Part shown: piece after piece, positions 19,781 to 30,100 of the stretch
Numbering within the stretch: position 1 is the first letter of the stretch
How the letters are laid out: each line of letters starts with the position of its first letter
NCBI GenBank assembly: GCA_030407315.1
Contig: JALQPE010000257.1
Span: forward strand, 1 to 49,599
DNA length: 49,599 bases
Reading direction: 5' to 3'
DNA from: Asparagopsis taxiformis
Taxonomy: Eukaryota; Rhodophyta; Florideophyceae; Bonnemaisoniales; Bonnemaisoniaceae
Notes under the pieces: generated by a model
Told to the model about the DNA's origin: nothing
The model's input: only the letters and a program-made list of their open reading frames with translations
Databases searched by the model: none
Position numbers and translations under genes: made by a program

Positions 19781-20012
19781 AATCTCGGGGCCGACTAGGA
19801 CCCGTACTAGAGAGACTGGACGTCCGCGTCCACTTCCGAAAACACGGACGTCGGACCATTTTGAGGCTGGGCACGTTTTGGTAAGAGGCGACTGGGAGTG
19901 CATGTAAGAGTGGATATACCGGGGTATGGCCGGTAAAAACTTCTATGGGGGTGCGATAGACTCCGGGCGTATTAGGATCACAGAGACCTAGTCGCTTCAA
20001 AGGTGAGCAATT

Positions 20013-22249
20013 TTATATGCTTTGCACGCATTCGATAGTAGACGGCCAGTCCTGACATGCAAGCTTCCATTCGCTACAGAGAGATCTGCACACACGTAAA
20101 ACCTCCCTGCATATACGCTCCACACTTCCATTTGCCCAAGGGCAGTACGCAATAGTGAAGTGATGCTTCACGTGTAACTGCGACGTGATTTCGTTGAAGA
20201 GCTGGTTCTTGAAGTTAGAACCTTGATCAGTTACAAGCCACCCCACCGTACTGAACGATCCAATCCAGGTGGTCAGTGCATCACCTGCATGGTCACTTGT
20301 CGCAGCCTCGGTGGCAAAAAGCCACACAAACGAAGAACAGTCATCCCGTATGATAAGGACGTACTGTTTGCTTTCATTGCCTTTGCCCATGTACAAATAG
20401 TCCATGTGTATGACTTCATTTGGCTTTTCACCGTGAAGAGCATGTGCGAGGGGTCGCGGAATCATTTTTCCTGTACGGGAAACTATACAGTGCAAGCAAT
20501 TCCGCACCAAGGATTCGACATCCTTACGCATACCTCTCCATACGAACTGAGAGGTCAGCGTACTCTGCGTACTTGCGACTCCACGGTGCCCCATGCTGCC
20601 ACAATGAGAAATGACAATGAGCTTGAGCTGTAACTCTAAATTGTCTTTCGGAACCCATATGCGTCCATCCTGTTCCCACAGGGATTTTTCCTTGTTAAAC
20701 AGAATAGAATGCGGGCGTGGTAACTCTGTATTACGTTGTGCAGTACGGATCTCTTCCATGTTTGGCCAGATAATTTCGTTAGCTGCTGGTATCAGTTGGG
20801 AAGACATAGTCACCAGACTGAAGATTGATTTCGTTCTCTTGACCTCTTTCCTGTACCCTCTGGTCCATCGTGTAAGGATATCAGCAAAGACATTGGATTT
20901 TCCATCGACATGCTCAATTATATAAGAAAATCTGGACAGGAAAAGAGCCCAACGCTGTACCTTGGATACAATGTGTCGACCGAGTGCTGGTTCGAGGGAG
21001 AGAGGTGCGAAGACGAATAATAAATTGCGGTGGTCGGTGTAGACTCTAATATCCTTCACAGAGAGTAGAACGTAGTCGAGCTTTTCAAAAGTTTGAAAGA
21101 TCGCATAGCCCTCCTTTTTGAATGTGCTCCACCCCGTTTGTGCACCTTTAAACTCAGCACCTAAGAAGGCTAATGGTTCATGCTTTTGTCGTTCAGTAGG
21201 CAATTTGAGGTCATCATGGCTTGTTTGAGTCACGACAGAGGGCCAAAAACGGTCAGATGCGTCCGAGTGGACGCAAATGCACATATTCTGATTAGGATAT
21301 GACAGTTTCACTGAATTTCGCAAACTGTCCTGTAATGAAATGAATGCTTCATTTTGTATGGTGCCCCAGGATAGTTTGGATAATTCAATGCCCTTAATTG
21401 ACCGTTTAGTGCGTTTTCCAGACTTAACATACGCCTCCTCCAGTACTCTATTGAGCAAGGAGACGCGGGAAGCAAAATTCGGAATCGCATTTGCCATCCA
21501 CCGACAGCAGTATATAAACTCGGACAACTCCTCTGCTGTGCGCGGCGTGGACATATTCTGAAGTGAAGTGATCCGAGATGGATCAAGACGATATCCATTG
21601 GCTGAAATTATACGCCCACACCATTTCAATTCTCTAGGAAATAGTACAGACTTTTGTGCGGATAGGAATAGTCCATGTTTGCGACATATGGCGAAGAAGC
21701 ACCCAAGTAGTTTCAAAAGCTCCTCTTCAGATTTTGCATGTAAATTGAAGTCGTCCAACCATGCTTTAAGATTGTCACGAAGGTCTGCGAATAATGGCTC
21801 AATGTTCTTTGAAAGTATGTAGCATTGGCGAGCCCAGGTAGGACCCTTTTAGATGCTAGAACTGCTTTCGGAGTCACAATTCCACATGCTGTATACGAGT
21901 CTCTATGTAATGGTAACTGCCAATATGCAGAGACAAAGTCGAGGCTCACAAAGGTAGTACTTCCAGCGAAATCCATTATTTCGGAGTCGAGGTGTGGCAT
22001 TGGCCACGATTCCTTGATTGTAGCAGCGTTTACCGGCCGGAGATCGATAGCCATTCGATATTTTGAGCGGGACCCGGGTTTGGGTACAATTAGGGGTGCT
22101 GCCTGCCATGTTGCAGTCGGCATCAACTGAGCAAACCCCATTTCCAAGAGTTTGGAAACATACTTCTCCATGAATGCCCGTTGATCAGGAGAGTAACGAC
22201 GTGCTTTAACGCGCACGGGTCTATTATTAGACTTCAAGCGCACCTTCAT
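20013..22249 (-). pseudogene. Ty3 element 1 RT, RNase H and integrase
   Basis: RT fingers and palm at 22249-21713 (WQAAPLIVPKPG, MAIDLRPVNA, VSLDFVSAYWQLPLH). A frameshift just before the catalytic AWLDDFNLH separates it from 21758-20013, which continues with RT thumb (LKWCGRIISANGYRLDPS), RNase H (CVHSDASDRFW, EKEGYAIFQTFEK, VYTDHRNLLFVF, NVFADILTRW) and integrase (H-x5-H in HCGSMGH, CLHC, HMDYLYM, VTDQGSNFKN, WANGSVERICREV). The frame stops at 20013; the homologous continuation VYRTPIEVFTGHTP lies in another frame at 20000-19855. Confidence 0.85.
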
Positions 22250-24003
22250 TGGTTCGACGTCGGCTGGTGAGGATTTTCCCAGCCGAATTCGAAAACCTGC
22301 TTGTGTTCCTTGAGAAGTGCAGACAGTTTAGCACATCCTGCCTCAGAAAGACCGTTTTGGCGAGCCTCCTGTACCCTTTTTTCCAGTGCATTGCTCACAT
22401 CATTAGGACCGTCTTCTCCGAGATCTATATATATATCAGACTGTTCTAAACTGTCCTCCAATGATCCTCCGGAAGAGTGGAATGTGCTCCCAAATTCGTA
22501 TGCGCGCTGTTCCATGAGGCTATAGATAGATTCAGCCTGCTTTTCCAGCTTCTGTCTGTCCATTTCATCTTGTACATCGACTACACCATTGAACCTATCG
22601 CTAGCAGCTGCTAGCAATACTCGGTTGTCCAATCCAAGGCTTCGTAGTACGTGTCTGCTGATGATTGCACGCCCAATTGGCCTGTCACTGACCAGCCACT
22701 CCACGTTTCGTAAGTTCAGGTCAGTTCCATGCCTTATGCGCAGACATATATCTGCAACAATCTTCCTACTGCATGATAGTGATGAAGCTGTCATGTCAAC
22801 AGTCTCATAAAGCACTGGAGAGCTAAGGAGATGGACTTTAAGCTCGGGATGGGTCTTTTGTAAGTCTCTGAGCAGTGTTTCAGAGATTATGCAGGCGTCG
22901 GAGCCTTGGTCGGCAAGCACCGTTGTCTCTACTGCGCCGTTATAGAAAGAAGCGGAGAAGAGAGAAGAGTTCTGGGGGTTTGAGACAGACTCTGATGAAA
23001 GCTGTCCGACGTGTCCTTTCTGGTGGCGCGCACGCTTCGAAGCCCGATATTCTGCAAGCATCCTTCTCTTGTCTTCATCACTTGTCAAGTCGCAGTCGTT
23101 CATAAAGTGCTTTCCCGTGCACTTCGGATTCAAGCAAGCTGGTTTACCCCTTTTTTTCTTATGAGCGAGAGCCTCTGATTTGTGGAGACCTTCAGGCGGT
23201 TGCGATCCTGATGGGGTGCTACGAAGTCGCTCCTTTTTCCCTTTTCCTTTCTTGCTTTTCCTATTTTGTCTGCAATGATTTGGTTCTGGCTTTAATTCCA
23301 AGTCCGAATCACATTCCGCATCCGCAGATGTGTTTGCGATATCCTGTCGTTCTAGTATTGCTGCCTCGGCAGCAGTTTCACGAAGGAAAAGCTGGTAGTC
23401 AGACTTGAACTCCTCTTTACGGAGCTTAAATGTCAGCGTCATGCGTTTCTTGAGTGCGGGTGGAGCAAATCGTTGTAACACATGGGAAACAGCCAATGAT
23501 GGCTTAGTATTAATGAAGCTTGAGTATCCAATTGCCTTCAGTCTCTGTGCATATCGAAGCCCAAGAGACCAAACTTGCAGCTCTAGAGATTCTTCCTTTC
23601 TGTTCATGGATAGTCCGGATATTACTCGTTCGATTTGCGCTAAATCGTATTTTTCTGGCCGAATCTCGGCACGCTGTGAGATGCACTCTTTGAGTTGTGC
23701 CTCAGTTATGTCGTCGACATCGGAAGCCTGAACCCATTGTGCAGTGACAAAAAGAGCCATGATTGACTTGTCAATGGAGTTACGGTATGATGTCCTAGGG
23801 ATCGTGAAACCTTGCTCCTTGCTTTTTTCAAGCACTCGTCGCTCGTACTCTTCTCGTTTCTTTTTAAAAGATACGAAACTCTGCGTAGAAATTCCAGTCA
23901 GCCTTGGCGCCTCTAATGTTTCAACAATGGTTTGTGGTACACGAGAATCTTGAGTGCTCTCTCCTATCGCTTTTGATTCTTGGTTCCTCGTATGAGAAGC
24001 CAT
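22246..24003 (-). pseudogene. Ty3 element 1 Gag-protease
   Basis: 585 codons. Gag is helical, then a KKGKGKKERLRS linker, then an unusual zinc knuckle C-x4-C-x3-H-x4-C (CLNPKCTGKHFMNDC), then the protease-like domain with LADQGSDACIIS, where D-Q-G stands in place of the usual D-T/S-G. The frame should continue into RT (...ADVEPMKVRL), but one base change near 22255 throws it into a stop at 22246. Homologous segments are continuous in elements 2 and 3, showing that the break is a mutation. Confidence 0.75.
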
Positions 24004-24225
24004 TGTTCAGCTCTCCAAATCTCCTTGACAACCAAATACAAGCTTCTCGCGAAGAAGATTGCAGTAATTACTGTAACGTCTTGCAGGTAGGCTGAAGGGT
24101 TTGGTTGGGCTGTGTCGATAGCAATGGGCGATGTCACTCTGCCTCCCTCTGCTTGTAGGGGAGGAGAGGATGCCTTTAATAGTGCCACTGTGGGTGCGTT
24201 TCGTCCAAGTACTGAGCGTACTCTG
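24004..24225. other. Presumed leader region of Ty3 element 1
   Basis: Lies upstream of the gag start on the element's strand. No gene seen. By comparison with elements 2 and 3, where gag starts 105-150 bp after the LTR, some of this could be leader and LTR. Confidence 0.35.
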
Positions 24226-24405
24226 GAATGTGCTACCTATCATGGCTGTTTCGCCCGGCCATTTGCTCCTCGAGCCGCTTGTAACCCATGATAGGGTGGC
24301 AACTTGAATGTGCTACCTATAACTCTTGTTACTACGCTCAGTAGAGGCCATGGCCCGGCTATAAGCTCGTTGAGCTTCTCGTAACTCATGATAGGGCGGT
24401 AACTT
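24226..24405. repeat. Two tandem dyad-containing units
   Basis: Units 24226-24305 and 24306-24405 each start GAATGTGCTACCTAT and end CATGATAGGGYGGYAACTT. In unit 1 CTATCATGG pairs with CCATGATAG to make a hairpin. They could be subterminal repeats of an old element or LTR. Confidence 0.6.
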
Positions 24406-24450
24406 ATCAATTAGCTGTTGCAGATTGACGTGCTACCCAGGCACGGTAAG

Positions 24451-24966
24451 CTAGGCGGGTGCCTGCCTTAGCCACGGCGCTGCGTTCCACATCTGCTCCT
24501 GACCGTGTGATCCCACGGCGCATTTATTGAGCTCAAAGGGATGCGTTACACAACCTGTTGTAGATATTCTCGCAGGAGATATAGAAACATGCGTTGATTG
24601 AATGAAAGCGCCATTGAAGTGATTTTCAATTCGACGGATAAACTTGTGATGTTTGCTGAGGGAGCAGTTGAAGGCGAGTGATGGGCTTAGATGCTGATAT
24701 GGCAGCTGTAACGAGGACGAACAGCGGAAATCGATGGAAAACAGCACGTCGCTGTAATTCCGTAGAATCTCAGGATATTTTCCACTTGTTCCAAACACCA
24801 TATTGATGTTCTCATGTAGCTGACGTTTGAGTGACAGCTGCCCGGGAAAATGTGAAAGTTTTTCTAGATTGTTTTGTTGAAAGACCGAAAATTGAGCGCA
24901 AACCAAATTGACTAGGGCACCATGCACAGTTGATGCGACTCGGTCCCGATTTGGTTGAGCTGTCAA
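24451..24966 (-). CDS. Unrecognised open frame
   Basis: 171 codons on the protease strand, starting about 100 bp after the protease stop codon. No motif, signal peptide or membrane segment recognised. It may be a chance frame or part of the lost 5' LTR region of element 1. Confidence 0.2.
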   Translation of the reverse strand: MTAQPNRDRVASTVHGALVNLVCAQFSVFQQNNLEKLSHFPGQLSLKRQLHENINMVFGTSGKYPEILRNYSDVLFSIDFRCSSSLQLPYQHLSPSLAFNCSLSKHHKFIRRIENHFNGAFIQSTHVSISPARISTTGCVTHPFELNKCAVGSHGQEQMWNAAPWLRQAPA

Positions 24967-25067
24967 GTGATCAGGTTTTTATCGGACCACTTGAACCGCT
25001 CGATGCCCAGTACATTTCTCGCTGACGTATTTTGAGGCCTCGAGTCGTTTTTCCGGTCAGCTGTGGA

Positions 25068-26460
25068 CTACGCTTCCACATCCCTCACTTCTTCCGCTTG
25101 TTCCGGTGAAACGGTTGCTCCCGCCCGTTGTCGTTTCCCGACCCACACAGATCCTATTGTAGCAACCACAAGTAGAACTATTATACCGCTGACAATCCCG
25201 GAAAAGACTGCAGAATTTGATCCTGTCCTTCCAGGGATATCACCTTCGCCACCGTCTTCAGCCACCTCTTCAAGATCCCCTCCTGGACTTTCAGCTTCAA
25301 TTTCTTCCAAGCTTTCCTCGTCGAAAAACTGAGAATTCATCTCTTCGCTGACTGTGAAGTATGCGCCCTGTTCAACAATCCAATCAATGAACGCAGCAGT
25401 TCTTACGCTGATAGTAGGGGCAGTAGAGATATCACAATCAAGCAGCAGAGAAGTTATTCCTACTTGAACTGGGTTGCCATTGATATCATACTGCAATTGT
25501 GGACCACCACTGTCTCCAAAGCTATTCCTGAGAGTTAGTGGTCAATGCGCGTATTCAAAAGTTCTAAGGTACATGTTAACCACCTTACCATATGGAACAA
25601 AGACGCTTCTGATAACCAAAACAAACCTGTTCGTCAGGGAAAACTAAACCGGGAAAGTAGTTCTGGCACTTTGAAGTAGGGAAAATTGGAATATCAACTT
25701 GTTCAAGTGGTGCATCGAATACGGTATTTTCCAGATCCATCGAAGATCGACCGTATCCCAGGGCTCTTGACATACTTCCTTCTAATGGTAGATTTTGATC
25801 AACATTCAATCTCATGAAAGTATTTTTGTTCGAGGATGGTTTCGAAAGCTCAACAAGCGCAATGTCGTACCTGAACTCGACGTCTACAAAGAAACCATTG
25901 AAAAAGAATTCAGGATGATTAATTACTCGACTCACATTACGAAGCTCTCCAATATTCTTGTCATAGTCCACCTCTATTGTCAAGGGAAAAAAAATGTTGT
26001 CAAGTTCGACTGTGAAAGTTGGTGAGCCGATGATAACGCTTGTGGATGAAGGGACAAATTGGCAGTGTGCAGATGTGAGTACCCAAGTTGAAGATATCAG
26101 TGTGCCACTACAAAAAGTTGGTTGTGCAAAGTCGACAATAAACGCCATCATTTTTCGAAGGCGTTCGGAAGTAACAAGAGCTCCATTTACAATTCGTGGG
26201 GTCTGCCGAGACGCAGCTAAGATATCACTTCCATTTTTCCCCCTCCCATTCATGCGGGCATGCTGAGTTTCTTTTCGGGCGACAAAAGATGACGTAGAGG
26301 GTTCTGTGCCTGTTTCTAAAGGCCCTTGGTCAGGTTCTAGAACTATTGGGCATTCCTGCTGGCGGAGCAGAGGGTGTATTTTTGGAGAGGCCCATGCGAA
26401 ATGTTGCGTAAGGAGAAGCGTAAAGAGGACGAAGCAAAGGAGAAGGGATGATGGAGACAT
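25068..26460 (-). CDS. Membrane-anchored chymotrypsin-fold serine protease
   Basis: Two exons, 26460-25589 and 25521-25068, joined over a 67 bp intron (donor ATATG/GTAAGG, CACTAAC branch-like site, acceptor AATAG/CTTTGG); 441 residues. Signal peptide 1-25; pro-region with HPLLRQQECPIV; activation-like site PR/IVNGA at 89-90. The catalytic triad is complete: His132 in TSAHC, Asp199 in YDIALVEL, Ser295 in CFGDSGGP. The residue at chymotrypsin position 189 appears to be Ser, arguing against strict trypsin-like cleavage after Lys/Arg. An acidic stalk (350-390) precedes one membrane helix at about 396-418 and a short basic cytoplasmic tail, so it should be a type I surface or endomembrane protease. 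An acceptor 6 bp earlier also keeps frame but would lose Cys191; I prefer the later one because it matches the paralog at 34637. No promoter elements assigned. Confidence 0.85.
25522..25588 (-). other. 67 bp intron
   Basis: GTAAGG donor and TAG acceptor with CACTAAC about 15-20 bases upstream of the acceptor. It splits the codon for Cys191 (TG/C) just before the catalytic-serine motif; the paralog has an intron at the same place. Confidence 0.8.
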
Positions 26461-26756
26461 TTGGGTTGGATGCGAGAGTTGCGAATTAACAAAGTGAGTT
26501 TACTCGTATTCCGATCGAATATGAAGAGGAAAGAGGACATGTCGAATCGAAAATGTACTGAGGCCCTTGTACACTCGGTATGTAAGGGATAGAGATTTAT
26601 CTGTATCTCGATCATTGCTGCTTGCGACGCAAAAAGGGTGAGAAAGTACATATTCTCAATAGCAAGTCAAACGAACTACTACGCAGCTGGGTATCTTAAA
26701 AATATCAAGCATACAGGGGAACAACGAGGAAATTTCATTTGCAACTGGTGGTTCCA
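26461..26756. other. Upstream region of protease 1
   Basis: No gene recognised. About 300 bp between the protease start codon and the target-site duplication of the inserted Ty3 element; presumably holds the promoter, now with an element inserted at its far end. No TATA box is convincing. Confidence 0.4.
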
Positions 26757-26761
26757 CCGTG

Positions 26762-27171
26762 TGTGGTTGTCTTGGTAGAGCGTTGTGTTGATGGTGGATG
26801 TTCCATACCTTTTTACTGAATAGCAAAGTTACTTGCGGACTAAATACTAATCAGGGCATGGCTATGCGGTCGTTGCCGTCGTCAATGATTTGACCTAGTT
26901 GGCGACGAGACGGAGCATCTATTGGCTCTGTCAATACTGTCTCTGATCGACAGTTAATCTAAGCCTAGTATATGTCGCTCCTGTCTCCGCGAGACAGTGC
27001 TATTTCCAGCCTCCGTAACAACTAACTTACATCGGTGTCGCCGATGTGACAACTCGTCATGAAGAACATCACTCGCTGTTCCTGACATTCTCCTTGGGGG
27101 AGCGTTTGACCGATGACATCATTATTGTCGCTGGTTGCTCAAGTATGATAGGAGTTCTATAATACGCTACA
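26762..27171 (-). repeat. 3' LTR of Ty3 element 2
   Basis: 410 bp, minus orientation (starts TGTAGCGTATT, ends CAACCACA). Lacks the 17 bp TGTTGCGACGTGTGGCA present in the partner LTR. Confidence 0.95.
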
Positions 27172-27181
27172 CACCCCTTTC

Positions 27182-30100
27182 TCAGAGGTCAAGCGCTTCC
27201 TTTGCCTCTGCTACCAACCCACGGGGTACCGAAGCTCGAGCAAGCAGTCGCTCAACAAGTCTCGGCACGTCTTCGTAGGCCTTTTGTAAAGGCTCTAAAG
27301 TGTCGTCGTTAGGTGATAGGCCTTTCCATCGGACATGCACCATTAACCCATCCTTAGTCTTTTCGAGACCCATCAGTCTTGCAACCTGCATGCCTGTCTC
27401 TGAACTCAGGACGTGTGGAAAGACTGCAGTAGTGTCCAAAGCGGAATCCGAATAGAATCGAAGCCTGCATGCGTGTACATCTTCACAGACGCCATTCCGT
27501 AGATCTTCAACTCTGTAAACATAATCAGATAGTGCTTTCACTATGCGTCGGGGACCCCTCCAACGTAAGCTTAGTTTCTCGCCAGCAGGGAATTCTTCCC
27601 TAGCGACGAGCACGTAATCTCCTTCAGAAAAGTTCGGAAGTTTTCCTTTTGAAACTGCTATGCGGACACGCTGCCGATTTGACAGTAAAGAATCATGAAC
27701 AAGTGGGTGCAACTCAAAGAGCTTCTCTTGCACGGACGAAAGACTTCTTTGCAACTCCTCTTGAGCGTTTCTTAACGTAATGATCGCTCCGGTAGACGAA
27801 CTCTTGAATGTGCAGACTGGTGTAGTCGGATTTAAGCCGCAGAAAATAGTAATTGGGGCCATGTTGCGACGTTGTGGCGAGGGAGCGTTGTTTAGAGCAC
27901 TCTGTACAATTGGAGCTAGGTCTGGCCATTCTTCAGGCCGTAGACGAAGTTCAGATAGTATGGATCGAAAAGCTCGCAGGACTTCTTTCCCAAGCCTCTC
28001 AACACCCCCATTACTCCAAGGTGTGTAGGGGAGTGTGAAATGGTGTGGAGCCTGCAGACCTTTGCATACCCGACGAATTGTTTCGTTCTTAAAATGACTA
28101 CCCCCGTCAGACATCAGTCCCTTTGGAATAGTAAATGTACTGGCCCATTCTATGACAGCGTCAGCTGCATTCTCCGCGTTGGCGGAAGCGAATGGTATGA
28201 GCCAGCAGTATGACGAAAAGTCATCACGAAGGAGAAGAATATACTTGCATCCGCTTTTGCTCGGCGCCATTTCCAAGTAGTCGAACTGTAGTAAGTCGTT
28301 CGGTGCGGTGCCATGGAGGGCAGCACCTAATGGGCGTGGCTGTTTGTCTCCCTTGGTTGTGGAGATGCAATGAATACAAGACTGGACAAACGTCTTGATA
28401 TCGGCTTTCATTGTGGACCAGAAGAAATGCCGACGGATAGCTCTTTCGGTTGCATCTCGGCCACGATGGCCACCACAACTGGTGTGAGCTGCTATGCATA
28501 TGCGGAGTTGGAGGTCATCCAGGTCATCCGGTATCCATATCATCCCATCCTTATCCTTCCATATTCCTTCTACGCACATTACGCCAGCTGGTCGTGAATC
28601 TGCATGCTTCTGTTGTAGACGCATGATTTCAGAGTCCGAAGGCCAGTCAAATCCCGAGTCTTGACTAGAAACTAGAGGCGGTATATGGATTAGGCGGCGA
28701 AGTGTCGGTGGGGCAGACCATCTGCCTAATAGATCGGCCCATACGTTGTCCTCACCCTTGATGTGAATGCATACATAGTTGTACATACTCATCCGTACTG
28801 CCCATCGCAGAACTTTCTTGATAGAGCTTTGAGCGAGGTCTGGAAGAAGTGACAGGGGGTCAAAGATGAATATTATGTTGTTGTGATCGGTGTAGAGATC
28901 AAATCCAGCGGGTGTAGCAACGAGCCAGTGCATCCGTTCGAGTGTTGCAAGAATCGCGAATGACTCTTTTTCTAGGGTAGACCATCTCAACTGAGTATCA
29001 TTGAAACGTCCAGAGAGGAATGCGAGGGGTTCGTGCTGCTGTTCCGCGTGTGGTTTCCACATTTCAGAGTGGTTAACTTGCGTGATGATGCCTGACCAAA
29101 GTTCGTCAGACGCGTCGGTGTAAACGCACAAGCGTTTCTGCGAATCTCTATGGCTGACGGTGACTTGCGATGCCAGTGCTTGCTTGCAGTGTTCAAAAGC
29201 GCTGTGCATATCTTCTCCCCATCCGAGAGAAGCCAGTGTGATTCGCGAGAGAGAAGATTTGGTGCGTTTTGGGGCGTGCGTGTATACTTTCTGTAGGAAG
29301 TCGTGCAGTGACTTCGTAATAGTAGAAAAACACGGTATGCAACATTTCACCCATTGCATTGCGCAAAGGAATTGTTGCAGATGCGCGCCGGTGGTAGGCG
29401 GAGCCATCGTGCGAAGTGCATCCAATCGTCGCGGGTCGAAGCGAATGCCGTGTTTTGAGATGAGACGGCCGCACCAAGTTATTGATGTTGCAAACAAATT
29501 GCACTTGCCCGGGTGCAAGTGAATGCGGTGCTTCTTAAACATTGTAAATATGTCTTCAATCGTGTCCAATAATGACTCGACCGATGTGTGATGGCTTAAT
29601 ATATCGTCAAGCCATATGAGAACATGAGAATGGAGGTTGGTAGGAATGATGGAAGTGAGAGCTGACTGCAGATGCGCGACAGCGTTTGTGGTGCCGTGCA
29701 GCACTCTAGTAGGAGAGTAAACATTATCTGGAGTCAAGAATGACTGACATTCTTGGCTGTCAGGATGTAAAGGAAGTTGCCAGTATCCTGTAGACAGATC
29801 GAATGTAGCATAGAACTTTGAATTGACCAACTTAGACATCGCGTGTTCTAGGTTCGGCATAGGAAACTGGTGTTTCACCGTGAATTTGTTCACAGGTCGT
29901 AAATCAACTGTGAATCTGAATCTTGCAGGGCCCGGTTTTGGCACAAGAAGGGGAGCCGCCGCCCAAGCTGCAGTCGGATTTGGGTATGCTAATCCGTTTT
30001 GGACTAACTTCTGCACAAATTCCGTCAAGAATTCACGCTGCGCTTGCGAGTAGTTGCGCAGTTTTATCTTCGTCGGGCGGGCGTCCTTCGTGAGGGCAAT

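Larger units (their letters stand above)
19855..24003 (-). mobile_element. Decayed Ty3/gypsy element 1, 3' truncated
   Basis: Minus-strand order gag, protease, RT, RNase H, integrase. The integrase C-terminus, any chromodomain and the 3' LTR are lost near 19855, where short repeats begin. No 5' LTR can be confirmed without a second copy; a stretch ending TTACA near 24547 and beginning TGTGTCG near 24110 (plus coordinates) would fit one in position only. Frameshifts at about 22255, 21750 and 20010 disable it. Confidence 0.85.
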
